A stretch of 32,868 bases of DNA from Paracoccaceae bacterium (GCA_020832705.1 JAFIEE010000020.1:1-32868), one strand, 5' to 3'. Positions 23,720 through 32,808 are shown, counted from the stretch's first letter. Notes: generated from the sequence alone by a model not told the origin. Translations and numbers: made by a program.

Positions 23720-24640
23720 ATGCAGGTCTATCTGCCCATCGCCGAGATTTCGGTCAACGCCTTCCTTCTGCTGGGGGTGGGTGGCGGTGTGGGCCTGCTT
23801 TCGGGCATGTTCGGCGTGGGGGGCGGGTTCCTGATCACGCCGTTGCTGTTCTTCATCGGCGTGCCTCCGGCGGTGGCGGTGGCGACCGGCGTCAACCAGG
23901 TGGTGGCCTCGTCGATCTCGGGCGTGCTGGCGCATCTGCGGCGCAAGACGGTGGACCTGCGCATGGGGGTGGTGCTGCTGGTCGGCGGCATGTTCGGCTC
24001 GGGCATCGGCATCTGGCTGTTCAACCTGCTCAGCCGGCTGGGGCAGATCGATCTGGTGGTGCAGCTTTCCTATGTGCTGTTTCTGGGCGTGATCGGGCTG
24101 ATGATGCTGCAGGAGGGCACGCGGGCGCTGTTGCGTGCGCGCGATCCGTCCGCGCCCCGGCGCAAGCTGCACACCCACACCTGGGTCCACAACCTGCCGC
24201 TGAAAATGAAGTTCCGCGCCTCGGGGTTGTATATCAGCGTGTTCCCGCCGCTGGGGATCGGCATGGGGGTCGGCGTGCTGGCGGCGATCATGGGCGTGGG
24301 GGGCGGGTTCATCATGGTGCCGGCCATGATCTATCTGCTGGGCATGCCGACGAAGGTGGTGGTGGGCACGTCGCTGTTCCAGATCATGTTCGTCGCCGCC
24401 TTCACCACCATGATGCACGCGGTCACCAACAATTCGGTGGATGTGATGCTTGCGGTGTTCCTGATCCTTGGCGGGGTGATCGGGGCGCAGGTGGGCGCGC
24501 GCATGGGGCTGAACCTGCGCCCCGAGATGCTGCGCATCCTGCTGGCGCTGCTGGTGCTGGCGGTCTGCGGCAAGATCGGCTTCGATCTGCTCTGGACCCC
24601 AGCCGAACTGTATTCGATTTCCACGCCGGGGCGGTTCTGA
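23720..24640 (+). CDS. TSUP (TauE/SafE) family membrane transporter
   Basis: A 306-residue membrane protein of the TSUP family, often linked to export or uptake of sulfite, sulfonates or other organic anions. Two related halves each begin with a GVGGG motif: SGMFGVGGGFLITPLLFFIG near residue 28 and AAIMGVGGGFIMVPAMIYLL near residue 190. About eight hydrophobic segments are visible, with a polar basic loop at about 130-155. AGGTCAGGGA precedes the ATG. The TIGR02186 gene overlaps its stop at TGATG. The substrate cannot be told from sequence. Confidence 0.9.
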   Translation: MQVYLPIAEISVNAFLLLGVGGGVGLLSGMFGVGGGFLITPLLFFIGVPPAVAVATGVNQVVASSISGVLAHLRRKTVDLRMGVVLLVGGMFGSGIGIWLFNLLSRLGQIDLVVQLSYVLFLGVIGLMMLQEGTRALLRARDPSAPRRKLHTHTWVHNLPLKMKFRASGLYISVFPPLGIGMGVGVLAAIMGVGGGFIMVPAMIYLLGMPTKVVVGTSLFQIMFVAAFTTMMHAVTNNSVDVMLAVFLILGGVIGAQVGARMGLNLRPEMLRILLALLVLAVCGKIGFDLLWTPAELYSISTPGRF

Positions 24641-25404
24641 TGCGCGTGATGCTGACGATGCTGACACTTCTGCTGGCCGCCGCGCTGCCGGTGCGGGCCG
24701 AAGAGGTGCTGGCCGGGCTGAGCCAGAAGCAGCTTTCGCTGACCGTGAACTTCGAAGGCTCGGAAATCCTGGTCTATGGCGCGGTGCGGCGCGAGGCCCC
24801 GGTGCCCGAGGACAGCGATCTGCACGTGATCGTCACCATCGAGGGGCCGCCCGCCCCGGCGGTGATCTGGCGCAAGGCGCGGCGGCTGGGCATCTGGGTC
24901 AACGTGGAATCCATGCGCATCCGTGCTGCGCCCAGCTTCTATGCCGTCGCCTCGACCGGGCCGCTGGAGGATATCCTGAGCATGGATGCCGACCTGCGCC
25001 ACCGCATTTCCACCCGGCTGGCGATCTTTGAAGCGCGCGAGGATGCAGCCGTGTCCAACCCGGCGGCGTTTTCCGAGGCACTGATCCGCATTCGCACGCG
25101 GGATGATCTGTATCAGAAGCTGGAAACGCAGGTGACGCTGGAGCGTGAAACCCTGTTCAGCACCATCATTTCGCTGCCCAAGAACCTGATCGAGGGCAGT
25201 TACGCAACCCGGGTGTTCCTGGTCCGGGACGGCGTGGTGATCGACCGGTTCGACAGTGAAATCGACGTGCAGAAGGCGGTGCTGGAGCGGTGGCTCTACA
25301 ACATGGCGTATGAGCAGCCGTTTCTGTACGGACTTCTGGCGCTGGTGATCGCGGTGTTCTTTGGTTGGGGGGCGTCGGCGGCGTTCCGGGTGCTGCGGGC
25401 CTGA
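24640..25404 (+). CDS. TIGR02186-type membrane-anchored protein
   Basis: A 254-residue protein of an alphaproteobacterial family of unknown function (TIGR02186 by my recognition). A Sec signal (MRVMLTMLTLLLAAALPVRA) precedes EEVLAGLSQKQLSLTVNFEG and 'ILVYGAVRR'. The bulk is a periplasmic beta-rich domain, and one transmembrane helix near the C-terminus (FLYGLLALVIAVFFGWGA) anchors it. It is usually encoded next to a TSUP transporter, as here, with a one-base overlap, so it may assist or regulate that transporter. Confidence 0.85.
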   Translation: MRVMLTMLTLLLAAALPVRAEEVLAGLSQKQLSLTVNFEGSEILVYGAVRREAPVPEDSDLHVIVTIEGPPAPAVIWRKARRLGIWVNVESMRIRAAPSFYAVASTGPLEDILSMDADLRHRISTRLAIFEAREDAAVSNPAAFSEALIRIRTRDDLYQKLETQVTLERETLFSTIISLPKNLIEGSYATRVFLVRDGVVIDRFDSEIDVQKAVLERWLYNMAYEQPFLYGLLALVIAVFFGWGASAAFRVLRA

Positions 25405-25578
25405 GTGCGGGCCGGCAGGGTGGCACGGTCGCGGGGGCCGTGTCCATGCGGCCCGTCAGCCGGACGCCCGCCTGGCAGCCGGGCAAGACGACCGCGCCCC
25501 CCCGCGCGATCAGGCGATGGCCCGCCTTCCCGGCCGGGGTCTTCATTGAAGTTGCGCGTGGCAAGCCCCAAACCGGCA

Positions 25579-25608
25579 TTGGACGCTCGAAGGCGCATTC
25601 GCTATCAG
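25579..25608 (+). promoter_or_regulatory. Weak promoter candidate for the methionine sulfoxide reductase gene
   Basis: TTGGAC (25579-25584) and TATCAG (25603-25608) are spaced 18 bases apart, upstream of a gene that needs its own promoter after a 269-base gap. Both hexamers are imperfect. The rest of the gap (25405-25578) shows nothing recognisable. Confidence 0.28.
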
Positions 25609-25673
25609 GACACCGGAAGCGAAACGTGGCACCTTGCCGCCACCCGCGCCGCCCGCAGCAACAGGAGATGCCC

Positions 25674-26123
25674 ATGCCCGACTATCCCGCGCTTGCCGCC
25701 CGCATCCGCGCCCTGACCGAGGGCGAGGGGGATGACGTGGCGCTGATGGCCACGCTGGCCTGCGAGATCCATCATTCGGATGACCGGTTTGACTGGACCG
25801 GGTTCTATCGGGTGACCGAGCCGGGCGTGCTGAAGATCGGCCCCTATCAGGGCGGGCATGGCTGTCTGGTGATCCCGTTCGACCGCGGGGTCTGCGGCGC
25901 GGCGGCGCGCACGGGCGAGGTGCAGCTTGTCCCGGATGTCGAGGCTTTTCCCGGCCATATCGCCTGCGCGGCGTCCACCCGGTCGGAACTGGTGATCCCC
26001 GTGCGCGACGGGGCGGGGCGGCTGCTGGGGGTGTTCGACATCGACAGCGACCAGCCGGATGCGTTCACCGCCGAGGACGCCGAGGCGCTGGGCGCGATCC
26101 TGACGGAGGTGTTCGGGCGCTGA
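25674..26123 (+). CDS. Free-methionine-(R)-sulfoxide reductase (GAF-domain)
   Basis: A 149-residue GAF-domain enzyme of the fRMsr (YebR/MsrC) family, which reduces free methionine-R-sulfoxide using cysteine chemistry. Cys64, Cys74 and Cys98 lie in HGCLVIPF, RGVCGAA and GHIACAAS; their spacing (10 and 24) equals that of Cys84, Cys94 and Cys118 of the E. coli enzyme. The substrate-contact acids in STRSELVIPV (Glu105) and GVFDIDS are kept. The residue after Cys98 is Ala where Asp is common. The ATG at 25674 is preferred over 25668 because AGGAG lies six bases before it. Confidence 0.9.
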   Translation: MPDYPALAARIRALTEGEGDDVALMATLACEIHHSDDRFDWTGFYRVTEPGVLKIGPYQGGHGCLVIPFDRGVCGAAARTGEVQLVPDVEAFPGHIACAASTRSELVIPVRDGAGRLLGVFDIDSDQPDAFTAEDAEALGAILTEVFGR

Positions 26124-26129
26124 GGGGGA

Positions 26130-26181
26130 AGCGCCCTCGGGCCGCGCCCACCCACCCGCCCCTGCACGCCCCGAGGGCGCT
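26130..26181. terminator. 12-bp inverted repeat between convergent genes
   Basis: AGCGCCCTCGGG (26130-26141) and CCCGAGGGCGCT (26170-26181) are perfect arms around a 28-base loop. They lie between the stops of the methionine sulfoxide reductase gene and the rhamnose mutarotase-type gene, so a bidirectional terminator is likely. Confidence 0.5.
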
Positions 26182-26193
26182 GCCCGCGCTGGC

Positions 26194-26208
26194 GGGGGGG
26201 GGGGGGGG
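26194..26208. repeat. Run of 15 G residues
   Basis: An uninterrupted G tract in the convergent intergenic region, 36 bases beyond the mutarotase stop. It does not lie in a coding frame. Such a run is prone to slippage and to sequencing error, and can form G-quadruplex with the following GGGG blocks. Confidence 0.85.
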
Positions 26209-26243
26209 CGGGGCCGGGGCGCCATGCGGCGCGCGGCTGTCGG

Positions 26244-26558
26244 TTATTCCATGTAGAACTGGCGCGGCAGCAGGAAGGGGAAACCGGTCTGGCTGTCCAC
26301 CTCGATCTTCATGATCGGCCCCATCCATTCGCCCCATCTCGCGTTCACGTCGCTTTCCGCCAGCTTCGCCCGCGTGGCGTCCAGATCGTCGGTTTCGAAA
26401 TAGCCGAAGAGCGTCAGCCCGTGGCGGAAGATGTTGTAGTTGCGGATACCCGCCGCGCGCAGGGTGTCCAGCATTTCGGGCCAGATCTCGTCATGGCGGC
26501 GTTGGTATTCCTCCTCGTATCCGGGGCGGACTTCCAGAACCCAGGCATATCCTGGCAT
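26244..26558 (-). CDS. rhaM: L-rhamnose mutarotase-type protein (RhaM/RhaU)
   Basis: A 104-residue small ferredoxin-like-fold protein that interconverts the alpha and beta anomers of L-rhamnose. The diagnostic motif is RRHDEIWPEML (His22, Trp26, Pro27), with NYNIF and LFGYFETDD; His22 corresponds to the catalytic His of E. coli RhaM. The length (104) equals that of the family. The ATG at 26558 overlaps by one base the TGA of the upstream isomerase gene (TGATG). It is the last gene of the sugar operon. Related proteins may act on other sugars, so the substrate is probable rather than certain. Confidence 0.87.
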   Translation of the reverse strand: MPGYAWVLEVRPGYEEEYQRRHDEIWPEMLDTLRAAGIRNYNIFRHGLTLFGYFETDDLDATRAKLAESDVNARWGEWMGPIMKIEVDSQTGFPFLLPRQFYME

Positions 26559-27373
26559 CACGATGCCTCCTTCCAGTTGCGGAACACGTCGCGCATGGTG
26601 ACCGTTTCGGTCAGCACATCCTCGAACAGCGTGTTCATGTAATCCTGATGAACGTATTCGATCGCCAGCGCGCCGGTGTAGCCCGCATCGCGCAGGGTGC
26701 CGAACATGGCCGGAAAGTTCAGCGTGCCTTCGGCGTATTTTGTCTGCAGCGCGCCCATGCGGGCCTGCCGCAGGTGCACATGCACGGCATGGGGGGCGAG
26801 GATGTCCACCTCTTCCTGCCGATAGCCAAGGCAGGCGAAATGCGAATAATCCAGCGCCAGCCCGACGCCGGTCTCCGCCACCAGATCGGCCACCAGCGAC
26901 GGCGATTCGGCCAGCGAATGGACATGCGGCTCGAAGCACAGCTTCGCGCTGAAGGGCGCCGCCACCTCGCCCAGCCGGGTCAGGCTTTCGCGCGACACAC
27001 GCGCCGCCTGCGCCCGCGACTGCCCGGGGTTGATGACGCCGGGCAGGATGAAGACCGTGCCGATCCCGGCGGCATCGGCAAAGCGCATCACCGCTTCCAG
27101 ATCGCGGGCATTGGCGTCCAGCGTGCCGGGGAGCGCCAGGTTGCGGCCCGCCAGGCCCTCGCCGAACAGGTGGTAGTAGTTCGGCACATCGACGCCCAGC
27201 ACGCGCACGCATTCCGCTGCCCCCGTGGGGTCCGAAAGGATCTGGTCGCGGTCCAGCGCCGAGGCATAGAACAGCCCCACGTCCAGCGCCCCGAGTCCCA
27301 GCGCGCGCGAGATGTCGGCGCATTCCTGCAGCGTGCAGGCGGGCATGGACCAGCTTGTGAGCGAAAGTTTCAT
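26558..27373 (-). CDS. Sugar phosphate isomerase/epimerase-like TIM-barrel protein
   Basis: A 271-residue AP-endonuclease-2/xylose-isomerase-like TIM barrel. Probable metal ligands are Glu148 (CFEPHVHS), Asp175 and His178 (LALDYSHFACLG), His200 (HVHL) and Glu239 (LAIEYVHQD), the usual positions for a divalent-metal isomerase or epimerase. The family covers epimerases, isomerases and dehydratases acting on sugars, inositols and 3-keto-sugars, so the reaction is not fixed. It is encoded nine bases after the dehydrogenase gene and overlaps the mutarotase gene. It is not recognisable as a classical RhaA or RhaI rhamnose isomerase, which are much longer. Confidence 0.85.
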   Translation of the reverse strand: MKLSLTSWSMPACTLQECADISRALGLGALDVGLFYASALDRDQILSDPTGAAECVRVLGVDVPNYYHLFGEGLAGRNLALPGTLDANARDLEAVMRFADAAGIGTVFILPGVINPGQSRAQAARVSRESLTRLGEVAAPFSAKLCFEPHVHSLAESPSLVADLVAETGVGLALDYSHFACLGYRQEEVDILAPHAVHVHLRQARMGALQTKYAEGTLNFPAMFGTLRDAGYTGALAIEYVHQDYMNTLFEDVLTETVTMRDVFRNWKEAS

Positions 27374-27382
27374 GGCGCCTCC

Positions 27383-28438
27383 TTACGTCACCTTGGGGGG
27401 GTTTATGGTCTCGGGCCGTCCGCTTTCGGCCGAGGCATAGAGCGCAGCCAGCGCCTCGGTCACGCGGGCGCCGTTTTCGCCGTCGGCGCCGTTCTCGATC
27501 GCCTCGCCTGCGCAGAGCCGGACGAAATGGCGCACCGGCAGGCGCCCGTCATAGGCGGCGTCTTCCTCGCTGATGGCGAGCACTTCGTCGGCGGCATCCA
27601 TGCGGCGCAGTTCCAGCCGCGCGGGCGCGTTGGAAAAGAACAGGCACCCTTCGGTTCCGTAGATGCGGATGTCCATGTGCATGCCGACATGCTTCGGCAC
27701 GGTCGCGGACCCCGACAGCGACACCGTTGCCCCGCAGCGGGTGTGGCCGACGGCGGCATCGTAATAGTCCACGCCCGTGGGCGACTTGCCGGTGATCGCG
27801 AACATGTCGGCAAAGGCCAGATCGCCCACATGGCACAGCCAGGACAGCGCATGCGACATCTGCCCCCAGCCATAACCGCCCGCCCGCGCCGGGTCGGCCC
27901 AGGTCGAGGCCGGGGGCCGGAACATGTGGTCCGCCGTTTCCACCATTGGCTGCCCGGCGAACAGGTCTTCAAGCGCCGAGCCCATCTGGCAGACCGCATG
28001 GCGGATGCGGCCGATCCGGCCGTCGCGCACCATGGCGGCGGCGCGGTGCGAGAAATCGGTGAAGTTCATCCCGCAGGGCACCAGCACCTGCTTGCCCGCG
28101 CGTTCCGCCGCGCGCGCGATCGCGCGCCCGTCGGCGGCGCTTGTGGCCATGGGCTTTTCCACCATCACATGCGCGCCCGCCTTCAGCCCGGCAATCGCCG
28201 GGTCGGTATGCGCCACATGCGGCGTGGAGACGATCAGCCCGTCCAGTGCTTCGGTCGCCAGCATCCGGTCCAGATCGGTGTAACGCGCGCCGATGCCGAA
28301 TTCATCGCCGACCCGGTCCAGCCGCGCGCGGTCCAGATCGCAGATCGCCACCACAGCGCCCCGGTCGCTTTCCTGCACGGCGGGGATATGGTTGAACGCG
28401 GCCCACCAGCCGCAGCCCACAACGCCGATGCGTGCCAT
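27383..28438 (-). CDS. Gfo/Idh/MocA-family oxidoreductase
   Basis: A 351-residue NAD(P)-dependent dehydrogenase acting on sugars or inositols. The Rossmann domain has IGVVGCGWWAAFNH and AICDLDRAR, with the family's EKP motif in VMVEKPMATS (Glu94, Lys95, Pro96), which carries the active-site Lys. The C-terminal domain contains the substrate side, including GQMSHALSWLCHVGDL with a likely catalytic His. Enzymes of this type oxidise sugars to lactones or keto-sugars. The ATG at 28438 overlaps the regulator's TGA by one base; GTG at 28441 is an alternative. Substrate is inferred from its operon, not from the sequence. Confidence 0.9.
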   Translation of the reverse strand: MARIGVVGCGWWAAFNHIPAVQESDRGAVVAICDLDRARLDRVGDEFGIGARYTDLDRMLATEALDGLIVSTPHVAHTDPAIAGLKAGAHVMVEKPMATSAADGRAIARAAERAGKQVLVPCGMNFTDFSHRAAAMVRDGRIGRIRHAVCQMGSALEDLFAGQPMVETADHMFRPPASTWADPARAGGYGWGQMSHALSWLCHVGDLAFADMFAITGKSPTGVDYYDAAVGHTRCGATVSLSGSATVPKHVGMHMDIRIYGTEGCLFFSNAPARLELRRMDAADEVLAISEEDAAYDGRLPVRHFVRLCAGEAIENGADGENGARVTEALAALYASAESGRPETINPPKVT

Positions 28439-29160
28439 CACGCTCCCTCCTGTTTCTGTTCGACTGTGGATTGATAGACGTTGCGCATGTGCTGCGCCGC
28501 CGCTGCCGCCGCTGCATCCGGATCACGCGCGCGCAGGGCGGCGACAAGCGCGTGATGATCCCGGAAGCTCTGCTCCAGCACGCCCTTGGTTTCGGACGCG
28601 CGCTTGCGGAAATCCAGCCCGATCACGTTCAGGCTTTCGCCGATCCGCTTCAGGAACCCGTTGCCGGACCCTTCCCAGATGCATTGATGAAACGCGAAAT
28701 CCGAGGCGCGGAACGCCTGCGGGTCGTCCAGCGTGTCCTTCTGCGCGCGCAGGATCGCCTCCAGCGCATCAAGCGCGTCATCGGGCATCTTGAGCGCCGC
28801 CTGCCGGGCCACGTCGCCTTCGATCAGGATGCGCGCGTCGTAGAGTTCGGCCACGTTCATGTCTTCGAGCGTGAGGTAGAAATGCAGCGGGCCCAGCAAC
28901 GTGGCGGCGTCCAGATCGCTGATGTGGATGCCGCCGCCCTGACGGCTGTTGACCACGCCCAGCAGCGCCAGCCCGCGCACCGCCTCGCGCACCGAAGGGC
29001 GCGAGACGTTCAGCAGCCGCGCCAGTTCGCGTTCGGGCGGCAACTGATCCCCGGCCTTGAGTGCCCCCGAGGAAACCAGATCAAGGATCCGCCCGGCCAC
29101 GATCTCGGCCACGGATTCGCGCTTGATGGGCGCGCTCAGACGGTCGGACAGTTCGCTCAT
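28438..29160 (-). CDS. GntR-family (FadR/FCD) transcriptional regulator
   Basis: A 240-residue one-component regulator. The N-terminal winged helix-turn-helix (about 15-85) includes GDQLPPERELARLLNVSRPS and VREAVRGLALLGVV. The C-terminal FCD ligand domain has LYDARILIEGDVAR, SDFAFHQCIWEGSGNGFL and FRDHHALVAALRARDPDA, with His residues that usually bind a metal and a sugar acid or other organic acid. It is probably a repressor of this operon, responding to the substrate or an intermediate. The ATG overlaps the permease stop at ATGA, and AGAGGA lies four bases upstream. Placing it mid-operon implies autoregulation. Confidence 0.9.
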   Translation of the reverse strand: MSELSDRLSAPIKRESVAEIVAGRILDLVSSGALKAGDQLPPERELARLLNVSRPSVREAVRGLALLGVVNSRQGGGIHISDLDAATLLGPLHFYLTLEDMNVAELYDARILIEGDVARQAALKMPDDALDALEAILRAQKDTLDDPQAFRASDFAFHQCIWEGSGNGFLKRIGESLNVIGLDFRKRASETKGVLEQSFRDHHALVAALRARDPDAAAAAAAQHMRNVYQSTVEQKQEGA

Positions 29161-30161
29161 GGGTTCCTCTCTGCCGCAGTCGGGCGCAGCCGGGCCAGCA
29201 GCACGCCGGGCTTCAACCGGGGCACGATGACCGAGGCGATCAGCAGCGCGCCGATCACACCAGTCTGAATATGCCCGGTGATATTCTGCAGCGCCATGCC
29301 GTTGCGCAGGTTCAGCACGATCAGGATGGACAGGAACACGCCGACCATGGTGCCGACCCCGCCAAAGATGCTGACCCCGCCCAGAAGCACGATGGTGATG
29401 ATGTCCAGTTCGAACCCGAAGGCGACATCGCCGCGCACCGCGCCCACGCGGGCGGCATAGAACAGCCCCGCCAGCGCCGAAATCACCCCCGAGGCGATGA
29501 AGATTACCACCTTGTGCCGCCCGGTATCGATCCCGGCGTATTCCGCCACCTCGCGGTTGGTGCCGATGACATAGGTGCGCCGCCCGAACCCGGTGCGTTG
29601 CAGGATGACGAAGCACAGCACGAAAAGCGCAAGGAACAGGATCACCGACAGCGGCACCGGCCCCACAAACCCGCGCTGGCCCAGCGTGGTGAACCAGTCC
29701 GGGAAGCCGCCGTAGCCGCGATCCTCGACCAGCACGCGGGCAAGGCCGCGAAAGCCGATCAGCGTGGCCAGCGTCACCACCAGCGACGGCAGACCGAAGC
29801 GAACGATGAACAGCGCGTTGAACGCCCCCCCGGCGGCGCCGATGGCCAGGCACAGCACCACCGCCAGCCCGGCGGGGACGCCGCTGTTGACCATCAGCCC
29901 GAAGGCGCAGGCCGACAGCCCCATCATGGAGCCCACCGACAGGTCGATTTCCGCATTGACGATGACGAAGGTCATTACCAGCGCCACCATCGCCTTTTCG
30001 ATCGAAAGCTGGAACAGGTTGATCTGGTTGGAAACGGTCATGTATTGCGGCGTGAGCGCGGTGTTCGTCAGGATGATGAACAGCAGCACCGCCAGCAGAA
30101 ACCCCTCCCAGCTCTGCATGCGGCGGATCATGCCGCGAAAGCCTGCGGGCTGATCGGTCAT
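29157..30161 (-). CDS. Sugar ABC transporter permease 2 (RhaQ/RbsC type)
   Basis: A 334-residue inner-membrane permease of the ribose/rhamnose type (BPD_transp_2). About eight to ten hydrophobic segments are visible. The family motif is [19 protein letters not shown], with [37 protein letters not shown] and [24 protein letters not shown] lies eight bases before the ATG, which overlaps permease 1 by four bases. It forms the channel with permease 1 for sugar import. Confidence 0.9.
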   Translation of the reverse strand: MTDQPAGFRGMIRRMQSWEGFLLAVLLFIILTNTALTPQYMTVSNQINLFQLSIEKAMVALVMTFVIVNAEIDLSVGSMMGLSACAFGLMVNSGVPAGLAVVLCLAIGAAGGAFNALFIVRFGLPSLVVTLATLIGFRGLARVLVEDRGYGGFPDWFTTLGQRGFVGPVPLSVILFLALFVLCFVILQRTGFGRRTYVIGTNREVAEYAGIDTGRHKVVIFIASGVISALAGLFYAARVGAVRGDVAFGFELDIITIVLLGGVSIFGGVGTMVGVFLSILIVLNLRNGMALQNITGHIQTGVIGALLIASVIVPRLKPGVLLARLRPTAAERNP

Positions 30162-31237
30162 CGCAGCGCCTCCTGCTGTTCGGGTTCCGGTGGCGGGGCA
30201 GCGGCGGCGCGGCGGCGGGCCATGGCCGCGCGCTGGCGCATGGCGCGCATCCAGGTCAGGCGGCGCATCACCACGGCATCCACGGCGACCGAGATCAGGA
30301 TCAGCGCGCCCAGCACCGCCTCGCGCCAGAATTCGGTGACAAGCTGCCAGCGCACCAGCGAGGTGTCGATCAGGTTGACCAGCACCGCGCCCAGAAACGC
30401 CCCCAGCACCAGCCCCGAGCCGCCGAAGATATTGACGCCGCCCACCACGGCGGCCGCGACCGACTGCAACTCGAACCCCAGCCCGGCCACCACGGTGATG
30501 TTGCCGAACCGCGCCAGGAACATGAAGCCCGCCAGCCCCGTCAGTGCGCCCGCCAGCACGAAGGCCCAGAACACCACCCATTTTGTGCTGATCCCGGCCA
30601 TTTCCGCCGCTTCCGGGTTCGATCCCACGGCATAGAGCTTGCGCAGCGGCCGCAGGCGGGCCAGCGCCAGATGCAGGACCACCACGACCAGCAGCGCGGT
30701 CATGAAGCCGGCGCGGAACTGCATGTCACCGATCTCGAACAGGCGCATGTTGGGGAACTGCGTCAGCCACAGCGGCAATTGCGCGGTCGAGATCGACTTG
30801 CCGTCGGCGAATTCCACCAGCAGCATCCGGAACAGCGCCATCGTTCCCAGCGTCACGATGATCGCGGGCACCCGCGCGAAGGCCACGAAGAACCCGTTGA
30901 ACGCCCCGAAACAGGCCCCCAGCCCCATGGCAAAGGCGACCAGAGCCAGCGGGTGCAGGTCCGGGAAGGCAGCGATCATCGAGCCGGTCATGTAGGCCAC
31001 GCAGCCCAGCATGGACCCCACCGACAGGTCGATGTTGCGGGTCAGGATCACCAGGGTCTGCGCGGCGGCGAGTATCGCCATCACCGCCACCGCCGCCGAG
31101 ATGCGGTTGAACAGCCGAGGCCCCAGGAAATTGGGTATCTGCGTGGCAAAGAAGCCCAGCACCAGTGTCAGCACCAGCACCAGCGCGAACAGCCGCAGGG
31201 TCTGCGCGCCCAGCCTGTCGAATAATGTCCAGCCCAT
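30158..31237 (-). CDS. Sugar ABC transporter permease 1 (RhaP/RbsC type)
   Basis: A 359-residue inner-membrane permease of the same family. It carries [59 protein letters not shown] and [20 protein letters not shown]. The C-terminal tail (about 325-359) is Arg/Ala-rich then Pro/Glu-rich, cytoplasmic and probably disordered. It starts 13 bases after the ATPase gene stop and overlaps permease 2. Two different permease genes, rather than one, is the arrangement of rhizobial rhamnose importers. Confidence 0.9.
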   Translation of the reverse strand: MGWTLFDRLGAQTLRLFALVLVLTLVLGFFATQIPNFLGPRLFNRISAAVAVMAILAAAQTLVILTRNIDLSVGSMLGCVAYMTGSMIAAFPDLHPLALVAFAMGLGACFGAFNGFFVAFARVPAIIVTLGTMALFRMLLVEFADGKSISTAQLPLWLTQFPNMRLFEIGDMQFRAGFMTALLVVVVLHLALARLRPLRKLYAVGSNPEAAEMAGISTKWVVFWAFVLAGALTGLAGFMFLARFGNITVVAGLGFELQSVAAAVVGGVNIFGGSGLVLGAFLGAVLVNLIDTSLVRWQLVTEFWREAVLGALILISVAVDAVVMRRLTWMRAMRQRAAMARRRAAAAPPPEPEQQEALR

Positions 31238-31250
31238 CAGGCGTGCCCCC

Positions 31251-32759
31251 TCATGCTGCCGCCACCCGCTGCCCGGTGGCCAGCGTCATGATGCGCTCCT
31301 GCGTGGCCTCGGCATTGTCCAGAATGTCCATCATCCGCCCCTCGCGCATCACCGCGATCCGGTCGCCCAGCGCCAGCACCTCGGGCAGGTCGGACGATAT
31401 CACCAGCACCGCGCCCCCCTGCGCGGCGAAATCGCGGATCAGGGTGTGCACCTCGGCCTTCGCGCCCACGTCCACGCCGCGCGTGGGTTCGTCGAAGATC
31501 AGCAGGTCGGGGTGCAGGTTCAGCCATTTGGCCAGCATCACCTTTTGCTGGTTGCCGCCCGAAAGCTGGGCCACGGCCATGTCCATGTCAGCGGCGCGGA
31601 TGTTCAGCTTCTCGCGGTATGCCTGCGCGATCTGCAACTCGCGGCGGCGGTCGACCATGCCCCAGGGCGACAGGAAATCGCGCAGGGTCGCCAGCGAGAT
31701 GTTGGCCCGGATCGACATGGGCATCGCCAGCCCCAGCTTGCGCCGGTCCTCGGAGACATAGGCGATGCCCGCATCGATCGCCTGGCGCGGGCTGGTGGCG
31801 CGCAGGGGCTGGCCCTTGAAGCGGATGCTGCCGCCTGTGGCAGGCGCGATGCCGAACAGCGCCAGCGCCACATCGGTGCGCCGCGCGCCGATCAGCCCGG
31901 CCATGCACAGGATCTCGCCCGCGCGCAGATCGAAGCTGATGCCTTCGAACACGCCCGCGCGGGTCAGGTCACGGACCTCCAGCATCACTTCGGGGCGGGC
32001 CCTGGACGGCACATGCTCGAACAGATGGTCGACCTCGCGGCCCACCATTTCGGCGATCATCTGCTCGGAGGTGACTTCGGCGATGGGGCGGGTGGAGATA
32101 TGTTCGCCGTCGCGGATGACCGTCACGCGGTCGCCGATCTCGAAGATTTCCTCCAGCCGGTGCGAGATATAGATCACCGCGACCCCCTGACGGGCCAGCC
32201 GCACGGCCACGGTGCGCAACTGCGCGGCCTCATGCGCGGACAGCGCGGCGGTGGGTTCGTCCATGATCAGCACGCGCACGTCCTGACTGAGCGCACGGGC
32301 GATTTCCACCGCCTGCTGTTCGGCAAGGGTCAGTGTGGCGGCCATCTGGTCCAGATCGAGCGTCATGCCGATGCGCCGGGTCAGGTCCTCGGCCCGCGCG
32401 TGCAGGTCGGCGCGGCGCTGGATCAGCCCCTCGGTGGTCGATGAAATGAAGATGTTTTCGGCCACGTCCAGGTCCGGAAACACCATGGGTTCCTGATACA
32501 TTGCGGTGACGCCATGGCTGCGGGCCTCCTGCGGGCCGCGCAGGTCCACGCGGGCGCCGTCGATTTCCACATGCCCGGCGCTGGGCGCATGCACGCCGGT
32601 CATCACCTTGATCATGGTGGATTTCCCGGCGCCGTTTTCACCGATGATGGCGTGCACCTCGCCGGGGTAGATATCCAGCGACATGTTGCGCAGCGCCTGC
32701 GTGGCGCCAAAGTGCCTGGACACGTCATGCAGGCGCAGGACGGGCTTAGGGTCGGTCAT
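31251..32759 (-). CDS. Sugar ABC transporter ATP-binding protein (RhaT/RbsA type, two ATPase domains)
   Basis: A 502-residue double ATPase powering sugar import. Domain 1 has Walker [10 protein letters not shown], a signature [15 protein letters not shown] and Walker [12 protein letters not shown]. Domain 2 (from about residue 255) has [16 protein letters not shown] in place of Walker A, so it lacks the P-loop lysine, as usual for RbsA-type proteins. Its signature [15 protein letters not shown] and Walker [13 protein letters not shown] are intact. The ATG at 32759 is preceded by GGGGGAA. It is the first complete gene of the sugar operon; a hairpin precedes it and the binding-protein gene is expected beyond the window edge. 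Confidence 0.93.
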   Translation of the reverse strand: MTDPKPVLRLHDVSRHFGATQALRNMSLDIYPGEVHAIIGENGAGKSTMIKVMTGVHAPSAGHVEIDGARVDLRGPQEARSHGVTAMYQEPMVFPDLDVAENIFISSTTEGLIQRRADLHARAEDLTRRIGMTLDLDQMAATLTLAEQQAVEIARALSQDVRVLIMDEPTAALSAHEAAQLRTVAVRLARQGVAVIYISHRLEEIFEIGDRVTVIRDGEHISTRPIAEVTSEQMIAEMVGREVDHLFEHVPSRARPEVMLEVRDLTRAGVFEGISFDLRAGEILCMAGLIGARRTDVALALFGIAPATGGSIRFKGQPLRATSPRQAIDAGIAYVSEDRRKLGLAMPMSIRANISLATLRDFLSPWGMVDRRRELQIAQAYREKLNIRAADMDMAVAQLSGGNQQKVMLAKWLNLHPDLLIFDEPTRGVDVGAKAEVHTLIRDFAAQGGAVLVISSDLPEVLALGDRIAVMREGRMMDILDNAEATQERIMTLATGQRVAAA

Positions 32760-32781
32760 GGGTTCCCCCGTCGGGCAGGCT

Positions 32782-32808
32782 GGCGGGGGGGGGCCACCGC
32801 CCCCCGCC
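32782..32808 (-). terminator. GC-rich hairpin upstream of the sugar ATPase gene
   Basis: GGCGGGGGG (32782-32790) and CCCCCCGCC (32800-32808) are perfect nine-base arms around a nine-base loop, 22 bases before the ATPase ATG. In sugar operons, such a structure after the binding-protein gene lowers read-through and protects the upstream mRNA. It also lies next to a run of nine G residues (32785-32793). Confidence 0.5.

Noticed and set aside
31251-32000. Missing Walker A lysine in the second domain of the sugar ATPase
   Set aside because: RbsA-type double ATPases regularly lack it; the first domain is intact.
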